DNA of 64,000 bases from Bacillus sp. FJAT-27225 (GCF_001685025.1 NZ_MAYU01000025.1:62001-126000); one strand, 5' to 3'; shown: positions 1-11,000, counted from the first letter of the stretch. Translations and numbers: made by a program. The notes: generated from the sequence alone by a model not told the origin.

Positions 1-31
1 GCAAGACCAATTTTTTAAGGAGGGGGATACT

Positions 32-1498
32 ATGACGACCTCGGTTGAAGTAAAAACATATCACAATTTTTACAATGGGGAATGGGTTGCTTCCATTTCA
101 AATGAAGTAGAAAAAAGCGTTAATCCAGCCAACACGGATGATATTGTCGGTTATGTGCAAAAATCCACAGCAGAGGATTTAAATAGGGCAATTGAATCAG
201 CCAGTAAAGCAAAGGATGGATGGCGAAAGCTCTCAGGGTCGGAGAGAGGAGACTATCTATATAAAGCTGCCCAAATTATTGAAAAGAGAATCAATGAGAT
301 TGCCGAAACAGCAAGCCGTGAAATGGGAAAAACTTTCGCTGAAACAAAAGGAGAGACAGCAAGGGGGATTGCCATTTTAAGGTACTACGCAGGGGAAGGG
401 ATGCGTAAAGTTGGTGATGTCATTCCTTCAACCGATAGCTCCGCCCTGATGTTTACGACCCGTGTTCCCCTTGGAGTTGTTGGTGTTATTACGCCATGGA
501 ATTTTCCAATCGCCATTCCGATATGGAAGATGGCTCCAGCCCTTGTTTACGGGAATACAGTCGTGATCAAACCGGCAACAGAAACAGGGGTCACATGTGC
601 GAAAATCATAGAATGTTTACAAGAGGCTGGTTTCCCTCCAGGTGTGGTAAACATGGTGACCGGCCCTGGAAGTGTGATTGGCCAAGGTATCGCGGATCAC
701 CCGAAAGTAAACGGCATTACATTTACTGGATCGAATGGTGTAGGGAAACGGATTGCTCGTTCAGCATTGGAACGAGGTGCCAAGTACCAACTGGAAATGG
801 GCGGGAAAAACCCTGTTATTGTTGCAGCTGATGCCGATCTTGACCTTGCAGTAGATGGCACGATAAGTGGAGCATTCCGATCCACCGGTCAAAAGTGCAC
901 CGCAACAAGCCGCGTCATAGTTGAAAGTTCAGTCTATGAATCTTTTAAAGAAAAGTTATTGGAGAAAGTAAAAGAGATAACGATTGGAAATGGACTTGAA
1001 GAGAATACATGGATGGGGCCATGTGCGAGTGAAAGCCAATATAAAACTGTACTCTCTTATATCGAAAAAGGACATTCAGAGGGTGCGAGATTGATCGCTG
1101 GAGGAAATAAACTTGATGGGAAACCTTTTGATAAAGGGTTTTACCTCGAACCTACAATATTTGAAAATGTCACTTCAGAAATGTCCATCGCCCAGGAAGA
1201 AATATTTGGACCAGTGATTGCACTCATTAAAGTAAATAACATAAATGAGGCCATTCAAATTGCAAATGACGTGGATTTCGGTTTGAGCGCCTCAATTTTT
1301 ACAAGTAATATTAAAAACATCCTTTCCTTTATTGAAGATATGGATGCTGGACTCATTCGCATTAATGCAGAAAGTGCAGGAGTTGAACTCCAGGCTCCCT
1401 TCGGAGGCATGAAGCAATCAAGCTCCCACTCGAGGGAACAAGGAGAAGCCGCAAAGGAATTTTTCACGTCAATCAAAACAGTATTTGTAAAATCGTGA
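32..1498 (+). CDS. NAD(P)-dependent aldehyde dehydrogenase, YcbD-like
   Basis: Cytoplasmic aldehyde dehydrogenase of 488 residues, the usual length of the superfamily, oxidising an aldehyde to the acid with NAD(P)+. Visible signature: the PWNFP motif of the nucleotide-binding fold near residue 155, the general base Glu at about 255 in LEMGGKNP, and the catalytic Cys at about 289 in GQKCTATS. The C-terminal PFGGMKQSS segment is also typical. The sequence resembles Bacillus YcbD and alpha-ketoglutaric semialdehyde dehydrogenases of sugar-acid catabolism; the exact substrate is inferred only. The ATG at 32 has a strong AAGGAGGGGG site just upstream. No upstream partner genes are in the window, so the pathway cannot be fixed. 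Confidence 0.9.
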   Translation: MTTSVEVKTYHNFYNGEWVASISNEVEKSVNPANTDDIVGYVQKSTAEDLNRAIESASKAKDGWRKLSGSERGDYLYKAAQIIEKRINEIAETASREMGKTFAETKGETARGIAILRYYAGEGMRKVGDVIPSTDSSALMFTTRVPLGVVGVITPWNFPIAIPIWKMAPALVYGNTVVIKPATETGVTCAKIIECLQEAGFPPGVVNMVTGPGSVIGQGIADHPKVNGITFTGSNGVGKRIARSALERGAKYQLEMGGKNPVIVAADADLDLAVDGTISGAFRSTGQKCTATSRVIVESSVYESFKEKLLEKVKEITIGNGLEENTWMGPCASESQYKTVLSYIEKGHSEGARLIAGGNKLDGKPFDKGFYLEPTIFENVTSEMSIAQEEIFGPVIALIKVNNINEAIQIANDVDFGLSASIFTSNIKNILSFIEDMDAGLIRINAESAGVELQAPFGGMKQSSSHSREQGEAAKEFFTSIKTVFVKS

Positions 1499-1524
1499 AA
1501 GCAGGTTTTTTGACCTGCTTTTTA
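1499..1524 (+). terminator. Intrinsic terminator after the aldehyde dehydrogenase
   Basis: AAGCAGG pairs with CCTGCTT across an eight-base loop and is followed by a T run. It begins directly after the stop codon. Confidence 0.85.
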
Positions 1525-1589
1525 TCTCTCATTTCTGAGAACGATACTAGTTTTTAATATAGCCTATTTTCTAAAAGGAGGGGAGGGAC

Positions 1590-2921
1590 ATGAAAAGTTA
1601 TTTTATACTTTCTATGTGTTTGTTGTTTTTAACGTATTATTTTTTAAATTTTAACTGGTTACGATACCTTGTTGTCATTATGGCATTCATCTCTTTTTCA
1701 GTTTGCATTATAAGGGCTCATGGGTTTCCCCGTATTCTTGCGATTGGAATGATGGGAAGTGGAATCGCTTTGGAAATAGGCCAGGGAGGGGGAATAGAGG
1801 CAATAGTTGACGGAATTTTATTCGTACTGCCGTTACTCTGCATCTTAACGCTCGCGCCCCTCCTTTCAGTTCCGCTTAAAATAGGCGGATATTTTAAAGC
1901 ACTTGATTCCTTCCTCGGGAACATGTTGCATAACCCAAAAATATTTTTTGCTGGAATAACCGCCACTCTTTTCATCCTAAGCCCAGTTCTAAATCTTGGT
2001 TCTGTACGGTTAGTAGATGAGTTTCTTTCAAACCTAAAACTACCTTCAGCGATTTCTTCTAAACTCTATTTGGTCGGTTTTTCAACTGCAATGTTTTGGT
2101 CTCCATATTTTACTTCAGTAACCATGGTCCTTTATTACCTTGAATTGCCTGTTGGAAAATACATATTTTTTGGTATTTCATTATCTCTCCTTTCATTGCT
2201 TTTAGGAAACATACTGCTTGTAGCCTGGGAGGAAAAGCACCCTTTAAATATTATTTCGACCGATATATCCCCGTTGGAAAGATGGGAGAGAAATCGGTTG
2301 GTCATGTTAAGTTTATATGTTTCCAGCCTTTTATTAACACCATTGTTAATTGAGTATTTTACAGAATGGTCAATGATTGTGATTGTAAGCCTTATTTCAA
2401 TTGTTCTTCCATTATTATGGGGAACATTTACAAGGGAATGGATACAGCTTTCCCCCCATTGGAATGTATTCCGTAATCAGACAGTTCCTATGATGAACAA
2501 TGAAATTATATTATTCACAAGTGCAGGATTATTTGGTCACGCAGTGCAGGATACAAGCTTTGCACTTATGATAACAGGGTTTTTGAATACGGTAGCCCAC
2601 CATTCTTTCCTATTGTTTGCTGTATGTGTAATGGGTATTGTAATCACAGTAACGTACGTGGGTATTCACCCTATTGCTGTTGTAGCAGCACTTGCAATGC
2701 AATTGGAGCCGAATGAACTCGGGATTAGTAGTATCGCATTAGCTATACTTTTGTTGCTAGCCTGGTCATTATCTGTTTTACTCAGCCCCTTTTCAGGCAT
2801 TAACCTCCTTGTCAGTAAAATGGTAGGCAGGTCAGGAGTTGAAGTGGGCCTTCTATCCAATGGATTTTATGTTTCACTGGTTGCGACATTAGGCATTTTA
2901 ATGTTTCTTTTTTTATCATAA
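1590..2921 (+). CDS. Polytopic membrane transporter, unassigned
   Basis: A 443-residue, very hydrophobic protein with about 11-12 predicted membrane segments. Its two halves resemble each other in layout: a short hairpin-like GIALEIGQGGG loop near residue 60 and a TYVGIHP loop near residue 355. This looks like the ion-transporter (IT) superfamily fold (ArsB, dicarboxylate and TRAP-type large permeases), but no diagnostic substrate motif can be seen, so no substrate is proposed. The ATG at 1590 is preceded by AAGGAGGGGAGGG. It stands alone behind the terminator of the dehydrogenase gene; the two may be functionally linked by proximity, but that is inference. Confidence 0.75.
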   Translation: MKSYFILSMCLLFLTYYFLNFNWLRYLVVIMAFISFSVCIIRAHGFPRILAIGMMGSGIALEIGQGGGIEAIVDGILFVLPLLCILTLAPLLSVPLKIGGYFKALDSFLGNMLHNPKIFFAGITATLFILSPVLNLGSVRLVDEFLSNLKLPSAISSKLYLVGFSTAMFWSPYFTSVTMVLYYLELPVGKYIFFGISLSLLSLLLGNILLVAWEEKHPLNIISTDISPLERWERNRLVMLSLYVSSLLLTPLLIEYFTEWSMIVIVSLISIVLPLLWGTFTREWIQLSPHWNVFRNQTVPMMNNEIILFTSAGLFGHAVQDTSFALMITGFLNTVAHHSFLLFAVCVMGIVITVTYVGIHPIAVVAALAMQLEPNELGISSIALAILLLLAWSLSVLLSPFSGINLLVSKMVGRSGVEVGLLSNGFYVSLVATLGILMFLFLS

Positions 2922-2924
2922 TGA

Positions 2925-3337
2925 TTAATTTTGATTATAGGTTTTGAATTTCATATAGATAATAATTAAAGGGCCGATTGCTAATAGGGATATAATCCAT
3001 AACCACCCGATATTTTACGAATTTGCTAAATGTATAGTACCATATACTGCCTTTAGACTGGAGGAATTCGGTACTTTATAAAGATAACAGAGCTAAAGAC
3101 GCTGTCTCCAAAAAAACCAGAAATAAGGCCGCCTTTAAAAATGGAATCCTCACTCACTGCCGAATTAACCAGCCTTCCCATCACCTGTGGCCCAATCAGG
3201 AGCGCCAGAAAACTACCGATGATCGAGCTTGGAAGGAACAACTTTTGAAAAAACGGGACGGGAAACCGGATTACCATTCCAAGAACGAAAAATAATCCGA
3301 GTACTAAAATGCTCTTTCCAACAACTTCTGGTGACAT
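2925..3337 (-). pseudogene. Remnant of a GltS-type sodium/glutamate symporter
   Basis: The 94-codon frame 3337-3053 starts at an ATG with a GGAGG site. Its first 60 or so residues carry the hallmark KLFLPSSIIGSFLALLIGP segment of GltS-family symporters, which normally run to over 400 residues. The reading then degenerates and stops. Just downstream, in a different frame, 3009-2925 encodes a membrane-like segment (WLWIISLLAIGPLIIIYMKF) ending in a stop, which could be the original C-terminus. The simplest reading is a large internal deletion plus a frameshift. The N-terminal assignment is fairly safe; the C-terminal piece is inference. Confidence 0.55.
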
Positions 3338-3773
3338 ACCAAACCTCCGAATCCCTAGGTTTCTATTAGTTCCTTACCCTTGAGAGTTGTGTGAAAACTG
3401 AAAACTTTTTACTCCATATATCAGAACAAAAAGTACCCCGAAACCGTGTGTAGAAACTATTAAATGTCATTCTATTTAATAAGGATGTATACAAGAAAAC
3501 GCGCTTTTCTTAAATGGATGGAAAGAAATAACAATGCCTTTCATTAGAATGTTACCTTCGTGTACCAGCACCTATTGCCAGAAAAGCTAGGGCCTCCTTT
3601 CTACCATAAGTCATAAACGAAAATCCTTTATCCTAGTGAAAGCCACGTCAGTTTGTACGGTGATAAAAAAGGCATTACTCGCTAGACATAGCTATAAATG
3701 GTTTGGATTTTTCCATTCCGGATAAAGGCATAACAACAAGAGAAAGAATAAAGTAAAAAAAGGAGCTGATAAA
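3338..3773. other. Gene-free stretch between the gltS remnant and the YusW remnant
   Basis: About 430 bases without a convincing gene. I see no riboswitch, tRNA or repeat. An AAAGGAGC-type ribosome binding site at the right end serves the YusW-like gene. Since both neighbours are broken, this may be decaying sequence. Confidence 0.5.
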
Positions 3774-4251
3774 ATGAATCTCGCCAAGCCGATTGCACTG
3801 GGGGCTAATGTCTGCTTCTGTCCTTACAGGTTGTAATGATGCGGAAGAAGTGAAACCTCCACCAGAAAACGCTCCTGCAGAAAATCAAGTGACAACTCAA
3901 CCAAAGGAACAAGCTGTTAACCAAATGGACATTAATTTCGTCTCTTTTGACTTGGAAGTAGATAACCAGAATTCAAAGGGTGCTATAGAAATCAGTTATG
4001 AAAATTAGAAGGAAAAAAATGGTGCAGAGGCAACCTATGTTGACAAAGAGAAGAATGCCCAATTAAATGGGAAAGAAGCAATGAAGGAATTGTATGAAAA
4101 ATTCGAGTCCTTTACATTTGACCAACAAACTCCTGACAAGCAGGTTCTGGATGAAGTTTCAAAAGCTTTTAGCATTCCAGAAAATGCCGAAAAGATTGAA
4201 TTAGAAATTGAATTTGAAGATGGGATAGAGAAGGAATATAAAACTGAATAA
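3774..4251 (+). pseudogene. Broken YusW-like lipoprotein gene
   Basis: From the ATG at 3774 (site AAGGAG) the frame encodes the start of a lipoprotein signal but shifts frame at a run of five G (3800-3804). Removing one G gives a clean signal peptide ending in the lipobox LTGC. The body then reads in the second frame: an acidic linker, then FVSFDLEVD, typical of the YusW domain, up to an in-frame TAG at 4006-4008. After the TAG the same frame continues with EATYVDKEKNAQLNG and FDQQTPDKQVLDEV, the C-terminal half of the YusW domain, to a TAA at 4249. There are therefore two lesions: a homopolymer frameshift and an amber codon. A sequencing error could explain one, less easily both. Confidence 0.75.
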
Positions 4252-4286
4252 ATCAATACTATTAATAATGATAGTAAGATACAAGA

Positions 4287-4323
4287 TAAAAAGGAATTGG
4301 GATTCTTCCCCAATTCCTTTTTG
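4287..4323. terminator. Intrinsic terminator after the YusW remnant
   Basis: AAAAAGGAATTGGG pairs with CCCAATTCCTTTTT around a short loop. It is symmetrical enough to work in both directions. Confidence 0.8.
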
Positions 4324-4430
4324 TGGCAATTAAGAAACATTTCATGTGTCATACAGGGAAAATGAATAATTGAATAAAACATGTCCATTTTCTGCCATTT
4401 TGTTATGATAGTAATGAAAAGGGGGATGAG

Positions 4431-4979
4431 ATGGTGAAGCAAACAGAAAAGTTTTTAGAATCGGAAAGAATATATTTAAGGCCGTATCAGCAGACTGACT
4501 TGGAAGAGTGTTACAAAGGGCTTTATGTCAAGGAATCCAGGACATTAACGGGATTAAAGAGAGTCTATAATAAAGAGTTTATGAGTGACTATTTAAACAA
4601 GATAAGCAACGATGAGAGCAGAATTTTTCTAATTATTGCCGACCAAAATACAGATGAAGTAATAGGGGATATAGAGTTAAACTACATTGACTTTTTAAAT
4701 AGAAATTGTTTTATTCGAATCCAGATAATAAAAGACCAATATCTATCAAATGGGTATGGTCCTGAAGCGATGAAGCTATTATTGGATTATGGATTTGGGG
4801 TCTATAATCTACATAGAATAGAGCTGGAAGTGTATTCGTATAACCATAGGGCTTTAAAAGCTTACCAGAAACTTGGTTTTAAACAAGAAGGAATTAAACG
4901 AGAGAGCATATATTATAATCATGAATACCATGACACGATTATCATGGGTTTACTCAAGAGCGAGTTTGTTAGAAAATAA
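4431..4979 (+). CDS. GNAT N-acetyltransferase, RimJ/RimL type
   Basis: A 182-residue acetyl-CoA-dependent N-acetyltransferase. It opens with the RimL-like SERIYLRPYQQTD strand. The acetyl-CoA pyrophosphate loop is a variant, LSNGYGPEAMKLLLDYGF at about 103-120, in the usual place of R/QxxGxG/A. The C-terminal NHRALKAYQKLGFKQEG motif at about 140-156 is the classic RimL ending. The acceptor could be a protein N-terminus, an antibiotic or a small amine; nothing in the context decides. The ATG has AAAAGGGGGA upstream. It stands alone between a terminator and the serine hydrolase gene. Confidence 0.85.
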   Translation: MVKQTEKFLESERIYLRPYQQTDLEECYKGLYVKESRTLTGLKRVYNKEFMSDYLNKISNDESRIFLIIADQNTDEVIGDIELNYIDFLNRNCFIRIQIIKDQYLSNGYGPEAMKLLLDYGFGVYNLHRIELEVYSYNHRALKAYQKLGFKQEGIKRESIYYNHEYHDTIIMGLLKSEFVRK

Positions 4980-5068
4980 TCTTATTATGTAAAGTTGATA
5001 GCCAACTTAAAGAGAGAATGGGTTGTTGATAGTGTTCACAAACTCATGCTTAGAAAGGAATAATTATA

Positions 5069-6370
5069 TTGAATTTAGAAACTCGCTTAAACAATTGGAT
5101 AGAAGCGTATGAGCAAAATGGATACTTGAGTGGATCGATTTTCATTTCGATTGGCGATGATATTCTAGTGAACAAAGGATTTGGCATGGCGAATTGGGAA
5201 CATAAGGTACCGAATAAACAAACCACCAAATTTCGAATTGGCTCCTTAACGAAAGCATTTACTTCGCTTGCTATTTTTCAATTACATGAGGAAAAGAAAT
5301 TAAATATAAAGGATTTCATTGGCAAGTACCTTCCCAATTATCCAACTGGCGATAAAATTTCAATTTATCACTGCTTAACCAATACTTCAGGGACTCCCAA
5401 TTTTACAAGTTTTCCCGATTTTTGGCCAGCAACAATGAGACTTCCCTCCACATTGGATCAGCTGATAGATTCATTCAAAAATCTTGAATTGGAATTTAAA
5501 CCAGGGAGCAGGAATGAATATTCAAGTTCAGGATTCATACTGCTAACGGCTATAATTGAAAAGGTTTCTGGTATGTCATACGCAGAGTACATACAGGAAA
5601 AAATTTGTCTGCCGTTAGGGATGCATAACACTGGCTGTGATGATGGAGTCAAGGTGGTTCCCAATCTGTCGTCCGGCTATTCATTCTGGGAGAAGCCAAT
5701 TCATCCAGCCTACGCAGACTTATCGTTTCCATTAGGAGCGTATGGCCTTTATTCCACGACTGAGGACCTTTCCATTTGGGATAGGGCATTGAGAACAAAT
5801 CGTCTTCTGAGCAAGGAATTATCGGACATAATGTTTACTCCCTATCATGAATCATACGCATGCGGCTGGGTGGCCGATGAGATTTTGGGGAGGAAATGCA
5901 TCCATCATTGGGGAGATATAAGTGGTTTTTATAGTGATTTCCTCAGGTTTGTAGATGTTGGCATAACGATTATTTACTTGAGCAATATGAATGTTTCTCC
6001 TGTACCTTACCTTACACAAGAATTGGCGAAACTTGTTTTTGGAGAAAGTGTTCAATCCCCACCTGCCGCTATACCTGTGGAATTCACAAATAAAAGGTTG
6101 CTGGCGGGTTCATATTATTCTGAAACGAAGCAAAACAAGCTTTTTGAGCTTTCCCACGAAAATGGGGGATTGTACTTACTAGTTCCTAAAATGTACGGAG
6201 TCTTATATAAATTTAAACTTGTACCAATACAGGCAGATTCGTCAACGGCTCATTTTGTAACTGAAATGATAGACGAACATCTTATCTTCTATTATTGCAA
6301 GAATGGAGAAATTGAAACTGTCTTATATAAGGACTACTATGGGAAGGAGCAATTCGTTTATAAAGAATAA
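5069..6370 (+). CDS. Serine hydrolase of the beta-lactamase/penicillin-binding fold
   Basis: 433 residues, starting at a TTG behind GAAAGGAAT. The three active-site motifs of class C-type enzymes are present: SxxK as SLTK with Ser59 and Lys62, the YxS/N motif as YSS at 151-153, and a KTG-equivalent HWG at 280-282. The N-terminal 330 residues are the catalytic domain; the last 100 form a lipocalin-like C-terminal extension usual for esterase or D-peptidase members. No signal peptide is visible, so a cytoplasmic peptidase or esterase is more likely than a secreted beta-lactamase. It lies upstream of the secreted peptidase genes but behind its own terminator. Confidence 0.85.
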   Translation: MNLETRLNNWIEAYEQNGYLSGSIFISIGDDILVNKGFGMANWEHKVPNKQTTKFRIGSLTKAFTSLAIFQLHEEKKLNIKDFIGKYLPNYPTGDKISIYHCLTNTSGTPNFTSFPDFWPATMRLPSTLDQLIDSFKNLELEFKPGSRNEYSSSGFILLTAIIEKVSGMSYAEYIQEKICLPLGMHNTGCDDGVKVVPNLSSGYSFWEKPIHPAYADLSFPLGAYGLYSTTEDLSIWDRALRTNRLLSKELSDIMFTPYHESYACGWVADEILGRKCIHHWGDISGFYSDFLRFVDVGITIIYLSNMNVSPVPYLTQELAKLVFGESVQSPPAAIPVEFTNKRLLAGSYYSETKQNKLFELSHENGGLYLLVPKMYGVLYKFKLVPIQADSSTAHFVTEMIDEHLIFYYCKNGEIETVLYKDYYGKEQFVYKE

Positions 6371-6420
6371 TAGTTACTATATTGACAAAAATATTGGGCT
6401 TTGCATTCAGAGTACCAGCA

Positions 6421-6451
6421 ACCACAGCCTTTTTGGCTGTGGTATTTTTTT
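6421..6451 (+). terminator. Intrinsic terminator after the serine hydrolase
   Basis: ACCACAGCC pairs with GGCTGTGGT across a T-rich loop, followed by ATTTTTTT. Confidence 0.85.
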
Positions 6452-6598
6452 AGGGATAGATTTGGGACTAAAGGTCAATTTTTCCTGTAGAGATTGATTT
6501 GAGTCTGCTCCTTCTATCCTACTTACCGCGCAGTAATTGTCAGAAAAATGAGTATTCGTTTCTATTTCCGCCTAAGCAGATTATTACTAAACTATATA

Positions 6599-6612
6599 TG
6601 TAAGCGCTTTAT
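6599..6612 (+). promoter_or_regulatory. cre-like box upstream of the M14 carboxypeptidase
   Basis: TGTAAGCGCTTTAT matches the CcpA catabolite-responsive element (TGWAARCGYTWNCW) at all but one position. It lies 22 bases before the start codon, where CcpA binding would block transcription. Function is inferred from the match and position. Confidence 0.55.
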
Positions 6613-6634
6613 ATTAAAAAGGTGGAGGGGTTAC

Positions 6635-7690
6635 ATGAGTATTAAGAAGAAGTTTTTATGTGTCTCATTTTCGGGTTTATTGGCATTCAGCGCAGTAGGT
6701 ATGCTAGGGGTTCCGGCTGGAGCAGTTGGAAACGGCCCAAGCGCAGGTAATGGTTCCATCCAGACTTCAATTCTACATACCTATGATGATCTTGTCAGCT
6801 ATTTAAAAACTCAGGAGAACAAACAGGATGCAATGACGCTTGAGGTGATTGGGCAGACTGTGAAAGGAAGGGATATCTACCTCGTCAAGTACATTTCCAA
6901 TCCCGAAAATCCTACAATTCTATTCTTAACTCAGCAGCACGGGAATGAACAGCTTACAACAGAAGGTGCGCTTGAATTTATTAAGCACTTGGGCACAAAC
7001 AAGACCAAGGGTGTCCTTGATAAGGTAAACATCCTTATCATTCCTATGCTCAATGCTGATGGCGCAATGGGGGATGTTAATTTTTCGCTCGATAACTACC
7101 TTGCAGATGGGGACCGCCATCTCACTCGTGCTAACGCCAACAATTTTGACTTAAACCGCGAGCATGATAAAGCGACAGCAAAAATGCAGCCTGAAGCTCG
7201 TTTCCTTCACGAAAATGTTCTTCAAAAATATAACATTGATTATATGATTGATTTGCATCATCAAGGAACAAGAAGTGAAGTAGATGGGAAACTCGTTTCT
7301 GGTTCTATTCTCTATCCGACCAATTCGGCAGTTAAACCTGAAGTTTTACAAAGTTCGAAAAAGCTTGGAGCGGTAGTCTATCATGAGCTTCAAAAGAAAG
7401 GCTGGGGACATATAGGGAAATATGACGGGGGTTCTGGAGCCAATATCGGCCGCAATGGTGCAGCGCTTCGTTATGATATCGCAACGCTGCTGTTTGAGAT
7501 GAGGGGCATGTCTGACCACTATATTGAATCCTATGCTCTCGGCCAAAAAAGTAACGGTTATCTAATCAAGCAAACAATTGAAACACTGGATGCTACAGTA
7601 AGGGCAATAGCTGACAATTCCATTGAAACAGTAGATACAAGCTTCTGGGATACGTTACCTACACAAACCAATCGTCCTAGCGAGGAATAG
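6635..7690 (+). CDS. Secreted M14-family zinc carboxypeptidase
   Basis: 351 residues from the ATG at 6635, which has AAAAGGTGGAGGGG upstream and is followed by a clear Sec signal peptide (MSIKKKFL, then a hydrophobic core ending near PAGA). The longer upstream frame from 6548 has no ribosome site. Zinc ligands are His102 and Glu105 in QQHGNEQ and His208 in DLHH; the substrate-binding NR is in DLNREHD; the catalytic Glu is E288 in LLFEMRG. It should remove C-terminal residues from peptides outside the cell. It sits directly before two large S8 proteases in the same orientation, so it may trim their products. The cre box just upstream suggests repression by good carbon sources. Confidence 0.9.
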   Translation: MSIKKKFLCVSFSGLLAFSAVGMLGVPAGAVGNGPSAGNGSIQTSILHTYDDLVSYLKTQENKQDAMTLEVIGQTVKGRDIYLVKYISNPENPTILFLTQQHGNEQLTTEGALEFIKHLGTNKTKGVLDKVNILIIPMLNADGAMGDVNFSLDNYLADGDRHLTRANANNFDLNREHDKATAKMQPEARFLHENVLQKYNIDYMIDLHHQGTRSEVDGKLVSGSILYPTNSAVKPEVLQSSKKLGAVVYHELQKKGWGHIGKYDGGSGANIGRNGAALRYDIATLLFEMRGMSDHYIESYALGQKSNGYLIKQTIETLDATVRAIADNSIETVDTSFWDTLPTQTNRPSEE

Positions 7691-7754
7691 AAGTATTAGT
7701 TTATAATCTTCAGTTGTGAAATAAAACAAGTATAAAAATTATTATTATCTCAAG

Positions 7755-7789
7755 TGCAATAGTCCATAATGGATTATTGCATTTTTTTT
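7755..7789 (+). terminator. Intrinsic terminator after the M14 gene
   Basis: An 11-bp stem, TGCAATAGTCC against GGATTATTGCA (one G-U pair), with a five-base loop and a run of T. Confidence 0.85.
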
Positions 7790-8028
7790 ATGTTTTCTAA
7801 ATAGCTAGTATTAGGTGAGGTAAGTAAGTTTTAATATATTACATTTATTGTATAATTTTCCTTTTCAAAAAAATAATTTTATAGGCCATAAGACCCTTAC
7901 GACATACACAAAAACCATGGTACATTCAGATTGTTCTGACTATTAAAAATGTTAGAAGAATAATGTTGCAAGGGGGAGTCTTCGGTACATAAAAAAGAGA
8001 ATAAAATTTTATTGAAATGGGGAGAGGT
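7790..8028. other. Leader region of the S8 protease gene
   Basis: AT-rich, no gene. A TATAAT at 7851-7856 could be a -10 box, but no good -35 is seen at the right distance. Confidence 0.3.
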
Positions 8029-11000
8029 ATGAAGAATAGTAAGAAAAGTATTGCCTTGTTATTAATTTTCCTTCTTTCGTTTTCCAGCTTTGCCTATGCT
8101 GTACCCCAGCTCCCGGCAGGAACAGGGACAAGCAAGGAGCTTGTATCCTCAATAAACAGTGAAGAATCGGTACCTGGTGCAGATGAAGCATCCGCCACAT
8201 TTGATTCGGCGGAAAAGGTAAGGGTGATTGTTGAGCTCAATGAAGAATCAGCCATTGAGTATGCAACAAAAAAAGGTGTGAAATATTCTAAGCTATCAAA
8301 ACAAGAAAAGAAAAGTTTAAATGAGAAAGCTGTTAACGCCCAGAAGAAGGCCAAGCAAAAGCTGGCCGATAAAAAAATCAAAGTAAACTATAAAAATAAC
8401 TTTACAGCTGTCATGAACGGGTTTAGCGGCGAAGTAGCATATGGCGACATTCAGGTGATTGAAAGTCTGCCTGAGGTTAAAAAAGTTTATTTGACTAATG
8501 AGTATGAAAGGCCGATCGTTGAACCGGATATGGCGACTAGCCATGAGTATATCCAATCATATCGAGCATGGACTGAGGGCAACTACAAAGGTGAAGGCAT
8601 GGTCGTAGCCATTATCGATTCCGGTATGGATCCATCACACCGCGATATGGTCATTAGTGAAGGAGTTGAATCCGACCTTTCCTCCGAAGAAGTAAGTGCA
8701 CTGGCAGCTCAGCATAACCTTCAAGGAAAATATTTCACAGAGAAGATTCCTTACGGGTACAATTATTTTGACCGTAATACCGAAGTTCGCGACCTGGTCC
8801 CGGGCGGATCAAATCATGGGATGCACGTTGGCGGAACTGTTGGCGCTAATGGGGACCCTGAACAGGGCGGCATTAAGGGCGTAGCTCCGGAAGCACAGCT
8901 GCTTGCCATGAAGGTTTTCAGTAATGACCCAAGTTATGCGTCAACATACTCTGACATTTATGTAGTAGCTATTGATGAAGCAATTAAACTTGGCGCAGAT
9001 GTACTGAATATGAGCCTTGGCTCGGTAGCTTCGTTCTATACAGCTGAAGATCCAGCCAATTTGGCCATTACACGGGCTGCTGATAACGGGATTGTTTCTT
9101 CCGTTTCCGCTGGTAACTCCCGCCATATCGGCCGCGGCTATAAGACACCTTTTGCCGATAACCCTGATATTGGCCTGGTAGGTGCCCCTGGGCTATCAAC
9201 CGATTCCGTTCAGGTTGCTGCATCCGGAAATACACAAACCTGGTATGAATTCGGCCTATCTTTAACCGGGAACCCAGTAAGTGGTGTTGGGTATACAAGC
9301 GATAATTGGATTCAAAAGCTTGGCGACAGGCAATATGGCTTTGTTTCCCTTGGAACAAAAAATGGCGCTGCGGCAGATTATGCTGGACTTGATGTGAAGG
9401 GCAAGATTGTTGCTGTTATGCGCGGCGGAACACCTTCTGCTTTAACAGATAAAGCGACGGAAGCTGCCAAACAAGGGGCCGCTGGGATTATCGTATACGA
9501 TGCAGGTACAGGCGGGACAATTTTTAAGGACCAAGGTGGATTTGCCATTCCATTTATGCTTGTAACAAAGCCAACCGCTGATCAAATGCATCAGCTCTAT
9601 ACTTCAGGCAATACAACTATTAACTTTGCTATCTCAAATTCCCAGCCGGGACCGCAAAACGGCCGGCCAACTGAGTTCTCTTCCTGGGGAACAACGCCAA
9701 GCCTTGAAATCAAACCTGAAATCATGGCACCGGGCGGAAATATTTATTCGACTTTAAATGACAACAAATATGGGTTCATGAGCGGAACATCGATGGCTGC
9801 TCCACATGTTGCTGGTGGTTCAGCACTTGTAATGGAGTATATAAAAGAAAATCCGCTTTACAAGAACCTTCCATTGTCTCAGCAGACACGACTTGCAAAA
9901 GTTCTAATGATGAATACTGCAGCAGTCACGACTGGAACAAACGGATTTGCATATTCCCCGCGCCTACAGGGAGCCGGAATGATGCAAATTCATAATGCGA
10001 CTCTTACTTCGGTTCGCGCCGTTAATCCGGAAACAAACGAAGCAAAAGTTGAGCTTGAGGATTTTATGAATAAAGTGGTTTCGTTCAAAGTAAAAGCAAT
10101 TAATGATTCTGCTAGCAAAGCTGTCACCTATAAAGTAAACGTTGATGTTCTTACTGATGCGATTCAGCGCCTCGCTTCTGGTGATATGAACTGGTCAGCT
10201 GGGGTAGCAACAACTGGAGATCCGCATCTTAGAGGCTCGGAGCCTTTAAAAAATGCAGCCGTTACTGCACCCGAAACGGTTACTGTACCAGCAGGCGGCA
10301 GTGTTGAAATTCCAGTCAGCATCGATTTGACCAACGCGAAAATTCCAGGTTACACAAGCACTGGTGCTAAAACAGAGTTTGATTTAAAAGAGGATATTTT
10401 TGTTGAAGGATTTGTCCGCCTTGAGGATGTAACCGGAGAGGAAGTAAATCTGGTTGTCCCGTATGTCGGTTTCTATGGCAAATGGGATCGCCCGGCAATC
10501 CTTGACGGCCTCCGGAATATTGACAACAAGTTCTTCTTCACTGACGGCGCCGGCGGAACTCCAGTCGCTGGAATGGTTGACAACCGTGGAACATATATCG
10601 GCTTTGATCCAGTTAACGGGTATGCAAATGCAGTAAGCAAGTTCTCGCTTTCTCCAAATGGTGACGGCCAATTTGATACTATTGTTCCAGTTCTTTCTTT
10701 CCTCAGAAACGCGACCGACATGCAATTCAATGTCCTCGATGCAGATGGCAATAAACTGAGGACAATCCGTACTGAAACGTTTGTCAGGAAACACTATGGC
10801 AGCTTGGCAACTAGGTATTCCTACTCGACTGTCCGCGGCTGGGACGGAAAGGTGAACGGTGAAATCGTTCCAGACGGCAAGTACTTCTATGAAATAAAGG
10901 CAAAAGTTGATATGAAACACCGTGATGCCGAATGGCAAACAAAGCGTATACCTTTTGTTGTTGATACAACAAAGCCGGTTGTGAATGCAACATATAACAC

